DNA of 64,000 nucleotides from Caproiciproducens sp. NJN-50 (GTDB lineage: Bacteria; Bacillota; Clostridia; Oscillospirales; Acutalibacteraceae): the NCBI RefSeq assembly GCF_004103755.1, contig NZ_CP035283.1:1860001-1924000 (forward strand), written 5' to 3'. This document shows positions 24,858 through 33,666 of this stretch, piece after piece; position 1 is the first letter of the stretch, and each line of letters starts with the position of its first letter. The notes under the pieces were generated by a model. That model did not search any database. It was given only the letters and a program-made list of their open reading frames with translations, and was not told the DNA's origin. The position numbers and the translations under genes are program-made.

Positions 24858-25828
24858 TGTTCTACCTCCGGAATCATATCTACGTAATCTTCAAGGTGAA
24901 GATCTGACATTTGTGGAAAAAATTCAGGCACAAGATGAATGTAATAGGCGGTGTCAGACAGATTTTTGTGTCCCATATACTCGCTGAGATAAGCAAGACA
25001 GGCATTGACATCCTGTCCTTCCTTCATCCATTGATACAAACGATGTGTGGCAAATGTATGGCGGAGATCATAAAGTCTGGGTTCGTTCCCTGCGCAATGG
25101 TGATATAGTCCGGCCTCAATCAAAAATTTCCTGAAGGTGGGAATGATCCACTCTTGGGAATACATCCCCTCTCCGCGACTGCTTGGACTGGGAAAGAAGA
25201 ATCTTCTTTCCGGATAGATCAACCCAACTTTTTTAGAATACCGGCGGCATAATTCCAGTATTGAGCCCGAAAGCATGACGATGCGGTCTTTATGACCTTT
25301 GGATTCCAGTATTTTTACACAGCCAGTATTAAGATCAACATCTTCCGGACGTAGGCGACGAGCTTCAATTGGCCTTAATCCGCAGCAGTAAATCATTCTG
25401 AACATCACGGAAACAACTAAGTGCTTTACTGGCGTTCGGGTTGATGGTTGACATTGGTCAATCACACTAAAAATGGTAGATAGTTCCTCTTTGGTGTAGA
25501 TATGCGGGATGTGACGTTCGGTTTTGCGCATCAGCTCCATTGGAAGGACATAGGCCGCAATGCCTATACCGTTCATATATCTGGCAAGCTCACGAATAAC
25601 GGAGACTCGGTTGAGTCGAAACAGATTCCGTTCACAGTCCCGGCATTCGGCCCATTTTAGAACCAACTGCTGCGTTATTTGTGTCTCGTTAGGGAATTGT
25701 TCTTGGCAAAACCGTTCAAACATATACAAAATACGTTCGCTTTCCAGATAATCGAAACCGAAGGCACGCTTTTGTGCGATTAAACCACATATATACGGAG
25801 CGAACGCTCCGGTAAAGTCATATCTCAT
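24851..25828 (-). CDS. Tyrosine recombinase, second gene of the trio
   Basis: 325 residues. Catalytic parts: Arg in CCGLRPIEARRL, Lys in ESKGHKDRIV, RLYDLRHTFATH (H-x-x-R), YMGHKNL, and Tyr near TAYYIHLVPEF. The start overlaps the first gene's stop by four bases. The protein is complete and shares the fold but little sequence with its two neighbours, as expected for RIT elements, where each recombinase is a different subfamily. Confidence 0.85.
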   Translation of the reverse strand: MRYDFTGAFAPYICGLIAQKRAFGFDYLESERILYMFERFCQEQFPNETQITQQLVLKWAECRDCERNLFRLNRVSVIRELARYMNGIGIAAYVLPMELMRKTERHIPHIYTKEELSTIFSVIDQCQPSTRTPVKHLVVSVMFRMIYCCGLRPIEARRLRPEDVDLNTGCVKILESKGHKDRIVMLSGSILELCRRYSKKVGLIYPERRFFFPSPSSRGEGMYSQEWIIPTFRKFLIEAGLYHHCAGNEPRLYDLRHTFATHRLYQWMKEGQDVNACLAYLSEYMGHKNLSDTAYYIHLVPEFFPQMSDLHLEDYVDMIPEVEQC

Positions 25829-27072
25829 AGAAGTGCCTCCTGCGTAACTTCAATTCCGTCAAGGTCTAATGCGCAGACAAGTAGCCGCTTTTTACTGATG
25901 CGTACATATGATTTCATTGAGTCAATTTGAGTATGACCTAATATTTCTTTTACGGTATCAATCGGTACTCCGCCATCAATCATTTGCGTGGCCACATATC
26001 TTCTAAAGCTATGAAAGCCCTTATGACATCCCGGATCGTAGTTCATCTCAGCCTTGCGCATATGCAATCTCAGTCGATCACCAACCGCATTGGGGGTCAT
26101 TGCACCATAAGGAAATCGCGCTCTAACGAACAAAAATTCCGATTGTGTTTTTGGGCGTTCATTAAGAATATAGTCTGCTATGGCGTTTCCGACTGCGGGT
26201 TCCAAAGGCAGTGCCAATTCCACTCCGGTTTTATGCTGACAAAATCTGATTTCATGGCTGTTCCAATTAATGTTCACTAATTTTAAGTTTACTATATCGA
26301 CCGCACGCAGGCCAACACTTTGCGCTATAGCAAAAACAGCAGTGTCTCGCTTGGACAAGCTGGAATACTTCATTGCGGAATCTGTAATCGCCACAACCTC
26401 TTGCGTTGAAAATACCGGCATCAGCTTTTTCCTCTGCGACGGCCGCGCCGTTAATGAAGGTCTAAAATCAATGCAGTCCATACAGCCCAGCAGATATTCA
26501 CACAGATTCTTTAGCGCACTTAGCACACGCTCCATGCTGCCTTTATGTTGCGGCGCAACAAACAGTAGAAAATCACTGATCGATTTGAGCGTTATCGTTT
26601 TTAATGAAGAATGCCCGTTCGTTTCGAGATATCTGAAAAATTTGCGCGTTATCCCGACAAAACTTTGGATTCCTTTAGGGGTACGCATCTTTCTTCTTTC
26701 TTCCCAAAATTTAAATTCCAGCGTAATGTTTTCATAATAGGCAGATAACTGATAAGTTGGACAAGGCTTGATTCTATGCCACACGATGCAACGCCTTAAA
26801 GAATATTCTTCCATCATCGCCGCCATCTTACGAACGCGCATATTTATGTGATTCCCAATAAGACCTTCTTGAAATTGCTTCTGGATACCAAGAACTACCT
26901 CATTTGTAAACACAGGATCATATAACTCTTTCCCGGCTTTTCGGTACGCCTTGATGAGAGGCCACATGCCCTCATAGTAATAGTTACGAAGACTGTATTT
27001 TCCCAGCCCCATCTTGCGTAACGCATTGAGCAGTCCGTCGCAAAGACATTTTAGTTCAATTTCTTTTTGCAT
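25825..27072 (-). CDS. Tyrosine recombinase, first gene of the trio
   Basis: 415 residues from ATG 27072, chosen because GGAGG lies ten bases upstream (the open frame continues 30 codons further). Catalytic parts: Arg in SVGLRAVDIVNL, CQHKTGVELALPL, HKGFHSFRRYVATQ (H-x-x-R), LGHTQIDS, and Tyr in KSYVRISKK. It leads the three-gene operon. No terminal inverted repeats of the element could be fixed by eye within 23.79-27.20 kb. Confidence 0.83.
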   Translation of the reverse strand: MQKEIELKCLCDGLLNALRKMGLGKYSLRNYYYEGMWPLIKAYRKAGKELYDPVFTNEVVLGIQKQFQEGLIGNHINMRVRKMAAMMEEYSLRRCIVWHRIKPCPTYQLSAYYENITLEFKFWEERRKMRTPKGIQSFVGITRKFFRYLETNGHSSLKTITLKSISDFLLFVAPQHKGSMERVLSALKNLCEYLLGCMDCIDFRPSLTARPSQRKKLMPVFSTQEVVAITDSAMKYSSLSKRDTAVFAIAQSVGLRAVDIVNLKLVNINWNSHEIRFCQHKTGVELALPLEPAVGNAIADYILNERPKTQSEFLFVRARFPYGAMTPNAVGDRLRLHMRKAEMNYDPGCHKGFHSFRRYVATQMIDGGVPIDTVKEILGHTQIDSMKSYVRISKKRLLVCALDLDGIEVTQEALL

Positions 27073-27202
27073 AACAAAGTACCTCCATAATATTGTGGAT
27101 CGGCCTATGACCGTCAACTTCATTATAGAGGTGCTTTCGATATATTTAGTTATTGAAACCATACGAGTAAAAAGAAGGTTTAAACTCCTTATTCAGTTGT
27201 CG

Positions 27203-27925
27203 CTAATTTTCATCTGCAGAAATAGAAATTGCTTTGACCGGGCAAGAGTTTACTGCCTTCATAAGCTTCTCCTGATCGATCTCTTCGCTAATTTCTTTGA
27301 GAGAAGCTTTTTTGTTCTGAATTTCAAATAACTCCGGGTAGTTTTTTGTACACAAAGAACACCCCATGCAGGCGGATCTGTTGATAGAAGGGCCGCTCTG
27401 ATTTGCCCTGAGCTGAGGCAGGTCATCATCCTTTACAATTTTCGCTGTGATCCAAGAAAAAACAACGATGGCGATGACAGTCAAAACCCAGCGAACCGCC
27501 ATAAACTTAAATCCCAGGAATTTCAACTCATTTAATAGCATCGGGACTTTTATCACTGCCCAAGCGCTTAAAATGATAACCAGATTTCTGACTGAAGCGC
27601 CTTTCTTATGCAGCATCACGCATAGTGGAAACGCCGCGTAGATTGGGCCCGCCGATATACTTCCAAGCGCAAGAGAAAGAACAACGCCTTTTGTTTTTGC
27701 TTCTTTTCCAAGATACTTCATGATTTTTTCCTTGGGAACCCATAAATCCAGGAGAGCTGTCAGAACAAATATGACCGGCATGATCATAATCATTTCTTTT
27801 ATGTAATAGAAGCTGTTCTTGACAGAGGCAATGCCCATGTTCTGGTTTATAATAAACATAGCAATGTAAGCTGCCGCAATGAACAGGATAAACAGGTTTT
27901 CTTTTGCTTTACGCAGAACCTTCAT
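27203..27925 (-). CDS. Permease half (DUF318/ArsP-like) fused to a ferredoxin domain
   Basis: 240 residues. About five membrane segments (residues 10-160) include SISAGPIYAAFPLCVMLHKK, similar to the pore loop of DUF318 permeases. From about 185 a ferredoxin-like domain follows: CMGCSLCTKNYPELFE and later NSCPVKAIS, enough for one Fe-S cluster. It starts inside the end of the other permease half (ATGA). A metal/metalloid or NO-related transport role is inferred from the neighbouring Hcp genes. Confidence 0.7.
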   Translation of the reverse strand: MKVLRKAKENLFILFIAAAYIAMFIINQNMGIASVKNSFYYIKEMIMIMPVIFVLTALLDLWVPKEKIMKYLGKEAKTKGVVLSLALGSISAGPIYAAFPLCVMLHKKGASVRNLVIILSAWAVIKVPMLLNELKFLGFKFMAVRWVLTVIAIVVFSWITAKIVKDDDLPQLRANQSGPSINRSACMGCSLCTKNYPELFEIQNKKASLKEISEEIDQEKLMKAVNSCPVKAISISADEN

Positions 27926-28404
27926 ACAATCACCCCCATAACAAGTGCAATAATAATCGCAAATAGAAAACTCAGCCCGTTTCGCACGGCGGTAAATTTT
28001 AAGCCAAACTCACGCTTTTCAAGCGGAAATGTGACGATACCAACCATCGTAAGCGTTGTCAGAAAAGCGACGGATGGAACTATCCCCACGCCCGCGTGCA
28101 CAAGCGTACCGACAAGCGGAAAAGCAATAAATGCCGGAATCAGGGTAATTGCTCCGAACGCGGCAGCAATAACAGTGGCCAAAAGTACCGACTGCTTGCC
28201 GACAAATTCGGCAATGTTCTCAGGCGGGAATACAGTCAGGATTAAACCAATCAAAAAAATAATGGACAAAATACTGCCCAGCATTCCTTTGCCCATGCCA
28301 AACGCCATTTTGAGGGCCTGCTTTGTTTTTCCCTTATCCTTGGCAAAAGAAAATATTAGGAATATGGCGGTTCCGATCCACATTGCCAAAGTCAATACAT
28401 CCAT
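27922..28404 (-). CDS. Permease half, N-terminal partner
   Basis: 160 residues with four or five membrane segments. FGAITLIPAFIAFPLVGTLV is the DUF318-type pore loop. Together with the overlapping next gene it forms a split two-part permease; single-gene versions have about 320 residues, as at 37588-38601. The start follows GGAGGTATCAC and is directly downstream of a 24-bp palindromic region, so expression is probably controlled there. Confidence 0.68.
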   Translation of the reverse strand: MDVLTLAMWIGTAIFLIFSFAKDKGKTKQALKMAFGMGKGMLGSILSIIFLIGLILTVFPPENIAEFVGKQSVLLATVIAAAFGAITLIPAFIAFPLVGTLVHAGVGIVPSVAFLTTLTMVGIVTFPLEKREFGLKFTAVRNGLSFLFAIIIALVMGVIV

Positions 28405-28510
28405 GTGATACCTCCTATAATCTGTTTGATCAGATTATAAAGGGTATTATTCAATTGAAATAGACACCCATGTTTCTTTTTGTTATAATATTCAAAAAGG
28501 AGCGGTCTAT
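28405..28510. promoter_or_regulatory. Divergent control region between permease and crp-type gene
   Basis: Perfect inverted repeat TATAATCTG/CAGATTATA (28416-28424/28431-28439) and palindrome TTCAATTGAA (28450-28459). Rightward promoter TAGACA (28461-28466), 17 bases, TATAAT (28484-28489), then AAAAGGAG before the ATG. Either palindrome could bind the adjacent Crp/Fnr-type regulator. Confidence 0.55.
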
Positions 28511-29146
28511 ATGATAATTGAGAAAATACGGCGCATACCCTTGCTTTCGGAAATGGATACCGCCGTTTTGGATAGATGTATTGCGAAAAACCAAATTTTT
28601 GTCAGGCATTACTCAAAGGGCGCGACGGTACACCATCAGCATGAAGCCTGTTCTGTGCTCGACGTTGTTTTATCGGGAAAGCTGGTTGCGTATTCCTTAT
28701 CAGAAAATGGTTCCGCGATTACAATGTTCGAATTTCAAAAAAACAGTATTATCGGAGCTAATTTGCTGTTTGGAGAAAATACCAACTATCCGTTAAATAT
28801 TTATGGCGTAACAGATGGGGACGTGCTTCATATAACGAGAGAAGCGGTTATGGAATTCCTGCATGACTATCACTTTGTCATGCGGTTTATAAAATCCTTG
28901 TCTCTGAATTCCCAAGGTATGAATCGGAAGATTAAAATGCTGACCCAAAAAACGCTGCGTGAGAACTTAATGGACTATCTCAAGCAACAATCTATTATTC
29001 AAGGCTCTTCGAAAATCGTCCTTCCGTTCAGCAAAAAAGAACTGGCAGACTACTTGGGCGTTCAACGACCGTCGCTGTTCAGGGAACTGAAAAAAATGAA
29101 GGACGAGGGAATCATTGAAATTGATAACCGCACGATTCAGCTATAA
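28511..29146 (+). CDS. Crp/Fnr-family regulator 1
   Basis: 211 residues: cyclic-nucleotide-binding-like beta barrel (about 15-120; SVLDVVLSGKLVAYSLSENG) and C-terminal HTH (FSKKELADYLGVQRPSLFRE). No Fnr-type N-terminal Cys cluster. Divergent from the split permease and convergent with a second family member, ending six bases into it. In anaerobes such regulators often control hcp genes in response to NO; here this rests on context. Confidence 0.8.
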   Translation: MIIEKIRRIPLLSEMDTAVLDRCIAKNQIFVRHYSKGATVHHQHEACSVLDVVLSGKLVAYSLSENGSAITMFEFQKNSIIGANLLFGENTNYPLNIYGVTDGDVLHITREAVMEFLHDYHFVMRFIKSLSLNSQGMNRKIKMLTQKTLRENLMDYLKQQSIIQGSSKIVLPFSKKELADYLGVQRPSLFRELKKMKDEGIIEIDNRTIQL

Positions 29147-29800
29147 CAGCTCAAACTGATTTTTGTAAAACCTTAGAACGCCATCGTCCCTGAGCTTGGA
29201 AAGCTCAGCCGACATGGCGCTACGCTCGACGGAAAGGTAGTCCGCGAGTTCCTGTCGGTTGAATGGAATGCAAAAGTGACTGCTTCCCGATTTCTTGGCC
29301 TCAGCCGAAAGGTAGGCCAGGAGTTTTTCACGGGTGGTTCGTTTCGAGGTGAATTCAATTTTCTGCGTCAGTGATATATTTTTCATGGATACGATGTTTA
29401 ACATGTTCTGAATAAGCTTGCTGTGAAAACCGCACGCCTTCGCGCACGGGACTGCAAGCCTGTGACAGTCGATAAAGAGAAGCTCACTTTCGCTCATCGT
29501 AATCACACTGACCGGAAGCGTTTTTATTTCCGCGCAGGCAAAGGATTCCCCGAACAGATTCCCAATGTCAATTTTTCCAAGGATGCTTCTATTTCCGTAA
29601 TAGTCATCCTGCACAACCTGAACCTGTCCCGATAGAACGATGCCGAATTTTTCGATGCTTTCGCCGCTGAAAAACACGGTTTGCCCTTTTTCAAAACGAA
29701 CCGATTTTGCGGTCAGGCATGACAAAAGTGGCAGTAAATCTGATTCTTCAATGCCCTTGAATAATCGTACTGTTTTCAGCACATCCAAATAATTTTTCAT
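29141..29800 (-). CDS. Crp/Fnr-family regulator 2 (HcpR-like)
   Basis: 219 residues: effector barrel (SIEKFGIVLSGQVQVVQDD) and HTH (FNRQELADYLSVERSAMSAE). Divergent from the Fe-S/cupin/rubredoxin/hcp operon across 115 bases containing two palindromes, so it is the best candidate to control that operon. The HcpR analogy comes from gene context; the ligand (heme/NO in known HcpR) was not deduced from sequence. Confidence 0.78.
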   Translation of the reverse strand: MKNYLDVLKTVRLFKGIEESDLLPLLSCLTAKSVRFEKGQTVFFSGESIEKFGIVLSGQVQVVQDDYYGNRSILGKIDIGNLFGESFACAEIKTLPVSVITMSESELLFIDCHRLAVPCAKACGFHSKLIQNMLNIVSMKNISLTQKIEFTSKRTTREKLLAYLSAEAKKSGSSHFCIPFNRQELADYLSVERSAMSAELSKLRDDGVLRFYKNQFELL

Positions 29801-29812
29801 AATATCCTCTTT

Positions 29813-29871
29813 CGTTGGAAATCCAACGGACTTATTGACTTAAGAATAGTAAACTTAAGGCAGAAAGTCAA
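29813..29871. promoter_or_regulatory. Palindromes between regulator 2 and the hcp operon
   Basis: CGTTGGAAATCCAACG (29813-29828) is a 7+2+7 palindrome. TTGACTTAAG (29835-29844) and AGTCAA (29866-29871) form a wider inverted repeat, with ACTTAAG repeated at 29838 and 29853. These are likely Crp/Fnr-type operator sites. Confidence 0.5.
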
Positions 29872-29915
29872 TAATAACCTGAAATAACGCACTCGGAAAA
29901 AGAGGTGAACGGAAC

Positions 29916-30620
29916 ATGATTCGAAAGATTATTAGAATTGATGAAGAAAAATGTAATGGCTGCGGTCTGTGCGCAAAAGCCTGCCACGAAGGGGCAATCG
30001 GCATGGTAAACGGAAAGGCCAAGCTCCTCCGCGACGATTATTGCGACGGTCTCGGCGACTGCCTGCCGGCCTGCCCGACGGACGCGATCAGCTTTGAGGA
30101 ACGCGAAGCGAAGGAATACGACGAAGCCGCCGTGAAGAAAAGCAAGCTGAGCAAACAGGGAGAAACGCTGGCTTGCGGCTGCCCGGGGACGCAGTCTAAA
30201 GCAATCCATCGGGAAAATGAGTGTGAGGCCGTCCAGCCCAATATCAGCGAAAATAAAAGCCAGTTGTCACAGTGGCCAGTCCAAATCAAACTTGCGCCGG
30301 TCAACGCTCCGTATTTCGCGGACGCCAATCTGCTGGTGGCCGCCGACTGTACGGCCTATGCTTACGGCGATTTTCACAACAGGTTTGTCAGGAACAAAGT
30401 GACCCTGATCGGCTGTCCCAAGCTTGACGAAGGGGATTACAGCGACAAACTCACGGAGATCATTAGGAGTAACAACATTAAAAGCGTCACGGTAGTCAGA
30501 ATGGAAGTTCCCTGCTGCGGCGGGATCGAAAACGCGGTAAAACGGGCGCTTCAAAACAGCGGCAAAATGATTCCCTGGCAGGTAGTGACGATTTCAACCG
30601 ACGGAAAAATTCTTGATTGA
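29916..30620 (+). CDS. Two-[4Fe-4S] ferredoxin-like protein with C-terminal domain
   Basis: 234 residues. The first 65 carry two cluster motifs: CNGCGLCAKACHEGAI and CDGLGDCLPACPTDAI. A Cys-containing middle (ACGCPGTQ) and a domain with CTAYAYGDFH and MEVPCCGG follow; this plan occurs in Fe-S proteins next to hcp in clostridia. It probably delivers electrons to the reductase encoded further down. First gene of the operon; start has AGAGGTG upstream. Confidence 0.78.
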   Translation: MIRKIIRIDEEKCNGCGLCAKACHEGAIGMVNGKAKLLRDDYCDGLGDCLPACPTDAISFEEREAKEYDEAAVKKSKLSKQGETLACGCPGTQSKAIHRENECEAVQPNISENKSQLSQWPVQIKLAPVNAPYFADANLLVAADCTAYAYGDFHNRFVRNKVTLIGCPKLDEGDYSDKLTEIIRSNNIKSVTVVRMEVPCCGGIENAVKRALQNSGKMIPWQVVTISTDGKILD

Positions 30621-30635
30621 CAGGAGGGTATCATA

Positions 30636-30950
30636 ATGATAGAAAAAGAGTATAAGCTGTCCAAAACCAATAAAAAAGCGATAGAAAAAGTCATATTTGA
30701 CGAAAACCTGCATTACCTCCACATGGTGTTCAACCAGGGCGAGGGACTGCCGGAGCACTTATCCAATTCAAACGTGTATATGACCGTCATTCGCGGAAGG
30801 CTCTCCATCGGACTTGATGATCAGGAAATCCATGAGTATGAGGCCGGAACTCTGCTGAAAATCCCGTTTCAAACTAAAATGAATGTCAAAAATGTGCATG
30901 ACGAAACGCTGGAGCTGATTGTCGTAAAGGCGCCCGCTCCGAAAAGCTGA
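30636..30950 (+). CDS. Small cupin-domain protein
   Basis: 104 residues with a single cupin barrel: HYLHMVFNQGEGLPEHLSN carries part of the metal-binding motif 1, and EYEAGTLLKIPFQTKM is motif 2. Cupins this small bind a metal or small ligand; function unknown. AGGAGG precedes the start and the gene lies 15 bases after the Fe-S gene in the hcp operon. Confidence 0.72.
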   Translation: MIEKEYKLSKTNKKAIEKVIFDENLHYLHMVFNQGEGLPEHLSNSNVYMTVIRGRLSIGLDDQEIHEYEAGTLLKIPFQTKMNVKNVHDETLELIVVKAPAPKS

Positions 30951-30971
30951 GAAAGCGAAGGAGGAAACCGG

Positions 30972-31136
30972 ATGAAAAAGTACAGGTGTATTCCCTGCGG
31001 GTATATCTATGATCCAGCGCTTGGCGATCCCGACAGCGGCATCGGGCCCGGCACGGTATTTGAAGATTTGCCCGATGATTGGCAGTGCCCGATCTGTTTT
31101 GTCGGCAAGGACGAATTTGAACCTGTTGAAGACTAA
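30972..31136 (+). CDS. Rubredoxin
   Basis: 54 residues. CIPCGYIYDP and CPICFVGKDEF supply the four cysteines of the Fe(SCys)4 site, with the conserved GDPDSGI and WQCP segments. Length is normal. ATG at 30972 follows AGGAGGAAACC. As a one-electron carrier it probably serves the Hcp or another NO/O2-protective reductase of this operon. Confidence 0.92.
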   Translation: MKKYRCIPCGYIYDPALGDPDSGIGPGTVFEDLPDDWQCPICFVGKDEFEPVED

Positions 31137-31157
31137 ATTTTAAAGGAGGAAACAAAA

Positions 31158-32789
31158 ATGAGTATGTTTTGTTATCAATGTCAGGAAACCGCCGGAGGAA
31201 AGGGCTGCGCGGTGCGCGGCGTCTGCGGAAAAACCGAAGAAGTAGCAAAGCTTCAGGATCTTCTGATTTACACCCTCAAGGGCATTTCAGAAATTGTAGT
31301 CAAAAGAAAGCTGGACGTCAAAACCCTTGGCGAAACAAATTATGAGGTGCTCAGCAGCCTGTTTATGACCATCACCAACGCGAATTTTGACGACGGCTCT
31401 ATTGAAAAGCAGATCATGAAAATGATCGCCGTAAGAGACGAACTCAGAAATTCTAATGCTTCTGCGGGTTTACACGATGCGGCGACCTTCATGGTGAGCT
31501 CCAGAGCGTCTATGCTGGAAAAAGCCACTACCGTCGGTGTGCTGTCAACCGCAAACGAGGACGTGCGGTCTCTCCGCGAGATGATCACATACGGTCTTAA
31601 GGGCATGGCGGCCTACGCCGAGCACGCGAAAAACATCGGAAAAGAAGATTCGGCAATCAACGCCTTCATCTATGAGGCGCTGGCGGCAACGCTGGACGAT
31701 TCCCTCTCCGCCGATGATCTGGTGGCACTGACGCTGAAGACCGGAGAATACGGCGTCAAAGTTATGGCGCTACTGGATGAGGCCAACACATCACGGTTCG
31801 GCAATCCTGAAATCACCGAGGTCAATATCGGCGTCAGAAAACATCCCGCGATCCTGATTTCCGGCCACGACCTGACCGATCTGGAACAGCTTTTGGAGCA
31901 AACCAAAGGCACCGGCGTGGATGTATATACCCACAGCGAGATGCTGCCCGCCCATTATTACCCGGCTTTCAAAAAATACGATAATTTCGCGGGCAACTAC
32001 GGCAACGCCTGGTGGAAGCAGCTCGATGAATTTGTATCCTTCCGTGGCCCCATTCTCTTTACCACTAACTGCATCGTCCCGCCAAGAAGCGAAGAGGTCC
32101 GGGGCAGAATCTATACCACGGGTTCCACGGGCTATCCCGGCTGCAAGCACATCGAAGCCGACGAGAACGGGAAAAAGGATTTTTCAGAAATCATCGCGCT
32201 TGCCAAGACCCTTCCCGCGCCAGATGAGATCGAAACTGGAAGCATCGTCGGCGGCTTTGCACACAATCAAGTAATGGCTCTGGCCGACAAGGTCGTCGAT
32301 GCCGTCAAATCCGGCGCGATCAAAAAGTTCTTTGTCATGGCAGGTTGTGACGGACGCATGAAGTCCAGAGAATACTACACCGAGTTTGCCGAGAAGCTCC
32401 CGAAGGACACGGTGATTCTTACGGCGGGCTGCGCGAAATACCGTTATAATAAGCTGAAGCTGGGCGATATCGGCGGTATTCCGAGAGTTCTCGACGCCGG
32501 ACAGTGCAACGATTCTTATTCTCTGGCGGTGATTGCGCTGAAGTTAAAAGAGGTGTTTGGACTCGATGACATCAATAAACTGCCGATTGCCTTCAATATC
32601 GCCTGGTACGAACAAAAGGCCGTTATCGTTCTCTTGGCTCTGCTGTACCTGGGCGTGAAGAACATCCACCTCGGCCCCACGCTGCCGGGTTTCCTGTCTC
32701 CCAATGTGGCCAAGGTATTGGTTGAAAAATTTGGTATCGCGGGTGTCGGAACAGTTGATGATGACATCAAACTGTTCATGAACGCCTGA
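31158..32789 (+). CDS. hcp: Hydroxylamine reductase / hybrid-cluster protein
   Basis: 543 residues, class I length. The N-terminal CYQCQETAGGKGC with C at 23 supplies the [4Fe-4S] cysteines (5, 8, 17, 23). C-terminal hybrid-cluster ligands are seen in TTNCIVPP, STGYPGCKHIE, AGCDGR and TAGCAKYR. Hcp reduces NO or hydroxylamine and protects anaerobes from nitrosative stress. AAAGGAGG precedes the start. Rubredoxin upstream and ferredoxin downstream are the likely electron donors. Confidence 0.95.
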   Translation: MSMFCYQCQETAGGKGCAVRGVCGKTEEVAKLQDLLIYTLKGISEIVVKRKLDVKTLGETNYEVLSSLFMTITNANFDDGSIEKQIMKMIAVRDELRNSNASAGLHDAATFMVSSRASMLEKATTVGVLSTANEDVRSLREMITYGLKGMAAYAEHAKNIGKEDSAINAFIYEALAATLDDSLSADDLVALTLKTGEYGVKVMALLDEANTSRFGNPEITEVNIGVRKHPAILISGHDLTDLEQLLEQTKGTGVDVYTHSEMLPAHYYPAFKKYDNFAGNYGNAWWKQLDEFVSFRGPILFTTNCIVPPRSEEVRGRIYTTGSTGYPGCKHIEADENGKKDFSEIIALAKTLPAPDEIETGSIVGGFAHNQVMALADKVVDAVKSGAIKKFFVMAGCDGRMKSREYYTEFAEKLPKDTVILTAGCAKYRYNKLKLGDIGGIPRVLDAGQCNDSYSLAVIALKLKEVFGLDDINKLPIAFNIAWYEQKAVIVLLALLYLGVKNIHLGPTLPGFLSPNVAKVLVEKFGIAGVGTVDDDIKLFMNA

Positions 32790-32810
32790 TAGAGAAAGGA
32801 ATATCAGCAT

Positions 32811-32999
32811 ATGAAAGCGACGATCGACAGAGAAGGCTGTATTTCCTGCGGGCTATGTGCATCAACCTGTCCGGAGGTATTTCGGATGGCTGATGACGGG
32901 CACGCGGAGGTTTGCGCGGACCCTATTCCTGAATCTGCGGAAGACTCGGCAGCAGAAGCGCGTGATAACTGTCCCGTCTCTGTTATCATGGTAGAATAG
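32811..32999 (+). CDS. Ferredoxin
   Basis: 62 residues. CISCGLCASTCPEVFRM gives three Cys of the cluster and DNCPVSVI the fourth, so it is a single-[4Fe-4S] ferredoxin of the Thermotoga/Desulfovibrio type. It is 21 bases after hcp with a GAAAGGA site and ends the operon before a strong hairpin; probable electron donor to Hcp. Confidence 0.88.
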   Translation: MKATIDREGCISCGLCASTCPEVFRMADDGHAEVCADPIPESAEDSAAEARDNCPVSVIMVE

Positions 33000-33010
33000 C
33001 CAGAATCAGC

Positions 33011-33044
33011 GCCCTTCTGAAAGGTTTTGGCCGTTCAGAAGGGC
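33011..33044 (+). terminator. Hairpin terminator after hcp-ferredoxin
   Basis: GCCCTTCTGAA (33011-33021) pairs perfectly with TTCAGAAGGGC (33034-33044). The following tract (acttta) is only weakly T-rich. Confidence 0.7.
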
Positions 33045-33081
33045 ACTTTAACTGGAACTCTCAGAGGGCAAGGGGTGTAAA

Positions 33082-33570
33082 ATGAACCATATTGGGCAAG
33101 TAATAAATGCTATGATCGCGTATTACGCCGGGGATGTTCGGCGAATCAACCATTTTCTGAAGGTATTCGGTTTTGCCAAGGCAATCGGAGAGATGGAAGG
33201 ATTAGACGAAAGCACGCAGGAGATTATTGAAATCGCGGCGCTTACTCATGACATTGGGATTAAAAACAGTGAGAAAAAGTACAACAGCTCCGCTGGGAAC
33301 TATCAGCAGATTGAAGGTCCGCCTGAAGCAAAAAAGCTTCTGGAGGGGGTAGGCATCGAATCAGGTGTTATTGACCGCGTATACTGGCTTATCGCGCATC
33401 ATCATACCTATACCGACATTCAGGGAATCGATTATCAAATACTGGTTGAGGCGGACTTTCTTGTTAATGCTTATGAAGATAATATGTCGAATGACTCCGT
33501 TCACAGTATCGGGAGTAAAATGTTTAAAACATTGAGTGGGAAAGCCATTCTAAACGCAATATATGCCTAA
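33082..33570 (+). CDS. HD-domain phosphohydrolase-like protein
   Basis: 162 residues. HD metal site: IAALTHDIGIKN, with LIAHHHTYTD and VEADFLVNAYED as the later ligands. The family includes nucleotide phosphohydrolases and many uncharacterised proteins; the substrate is unknown. It follows the hcp operon's hairpin and has AGGGG upstream of ATG 33082. Confidence 0.72.
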   Translation: MNHIGQVINAMIAYYAGDVRRINHFLKVFGFAKAIGEMEGLDESTQEIIEIAALTHDIGIKNSEKKYNSSAGNYQQIEGPPEAKKLLEGVGIESGVIDRVYWLIAHHHTYTDIQGIDYQILVEADFLVNAYEDNMSNDSVHSIGSKMFKTLSGKAILNAIYA

Positions 33571-33605
33571 AGGAAAATTAAATCAACAATTAGTATGAAT
33601 ACGAA

Positions 33606-33645
33606 AAAAGCGGTCCTGGCAGAATTGAACTGTCAGTCCGCTTTT
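33606..33645 (+). terminator. Terminator-like hairpin before the methyltransferase remnant, right copy
   Basis: AAAAGCGG (33606-33613) with CCGCTTTT (33638-33645), then TTTTAAT. Counterpart of 23754-23793 with a different loop; lies 22 bases before the GGAGG site of the next gene. Confidence 0.6.
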
Positions 33646-33666
33646 AATCTATTATCTGGAGGTTTT

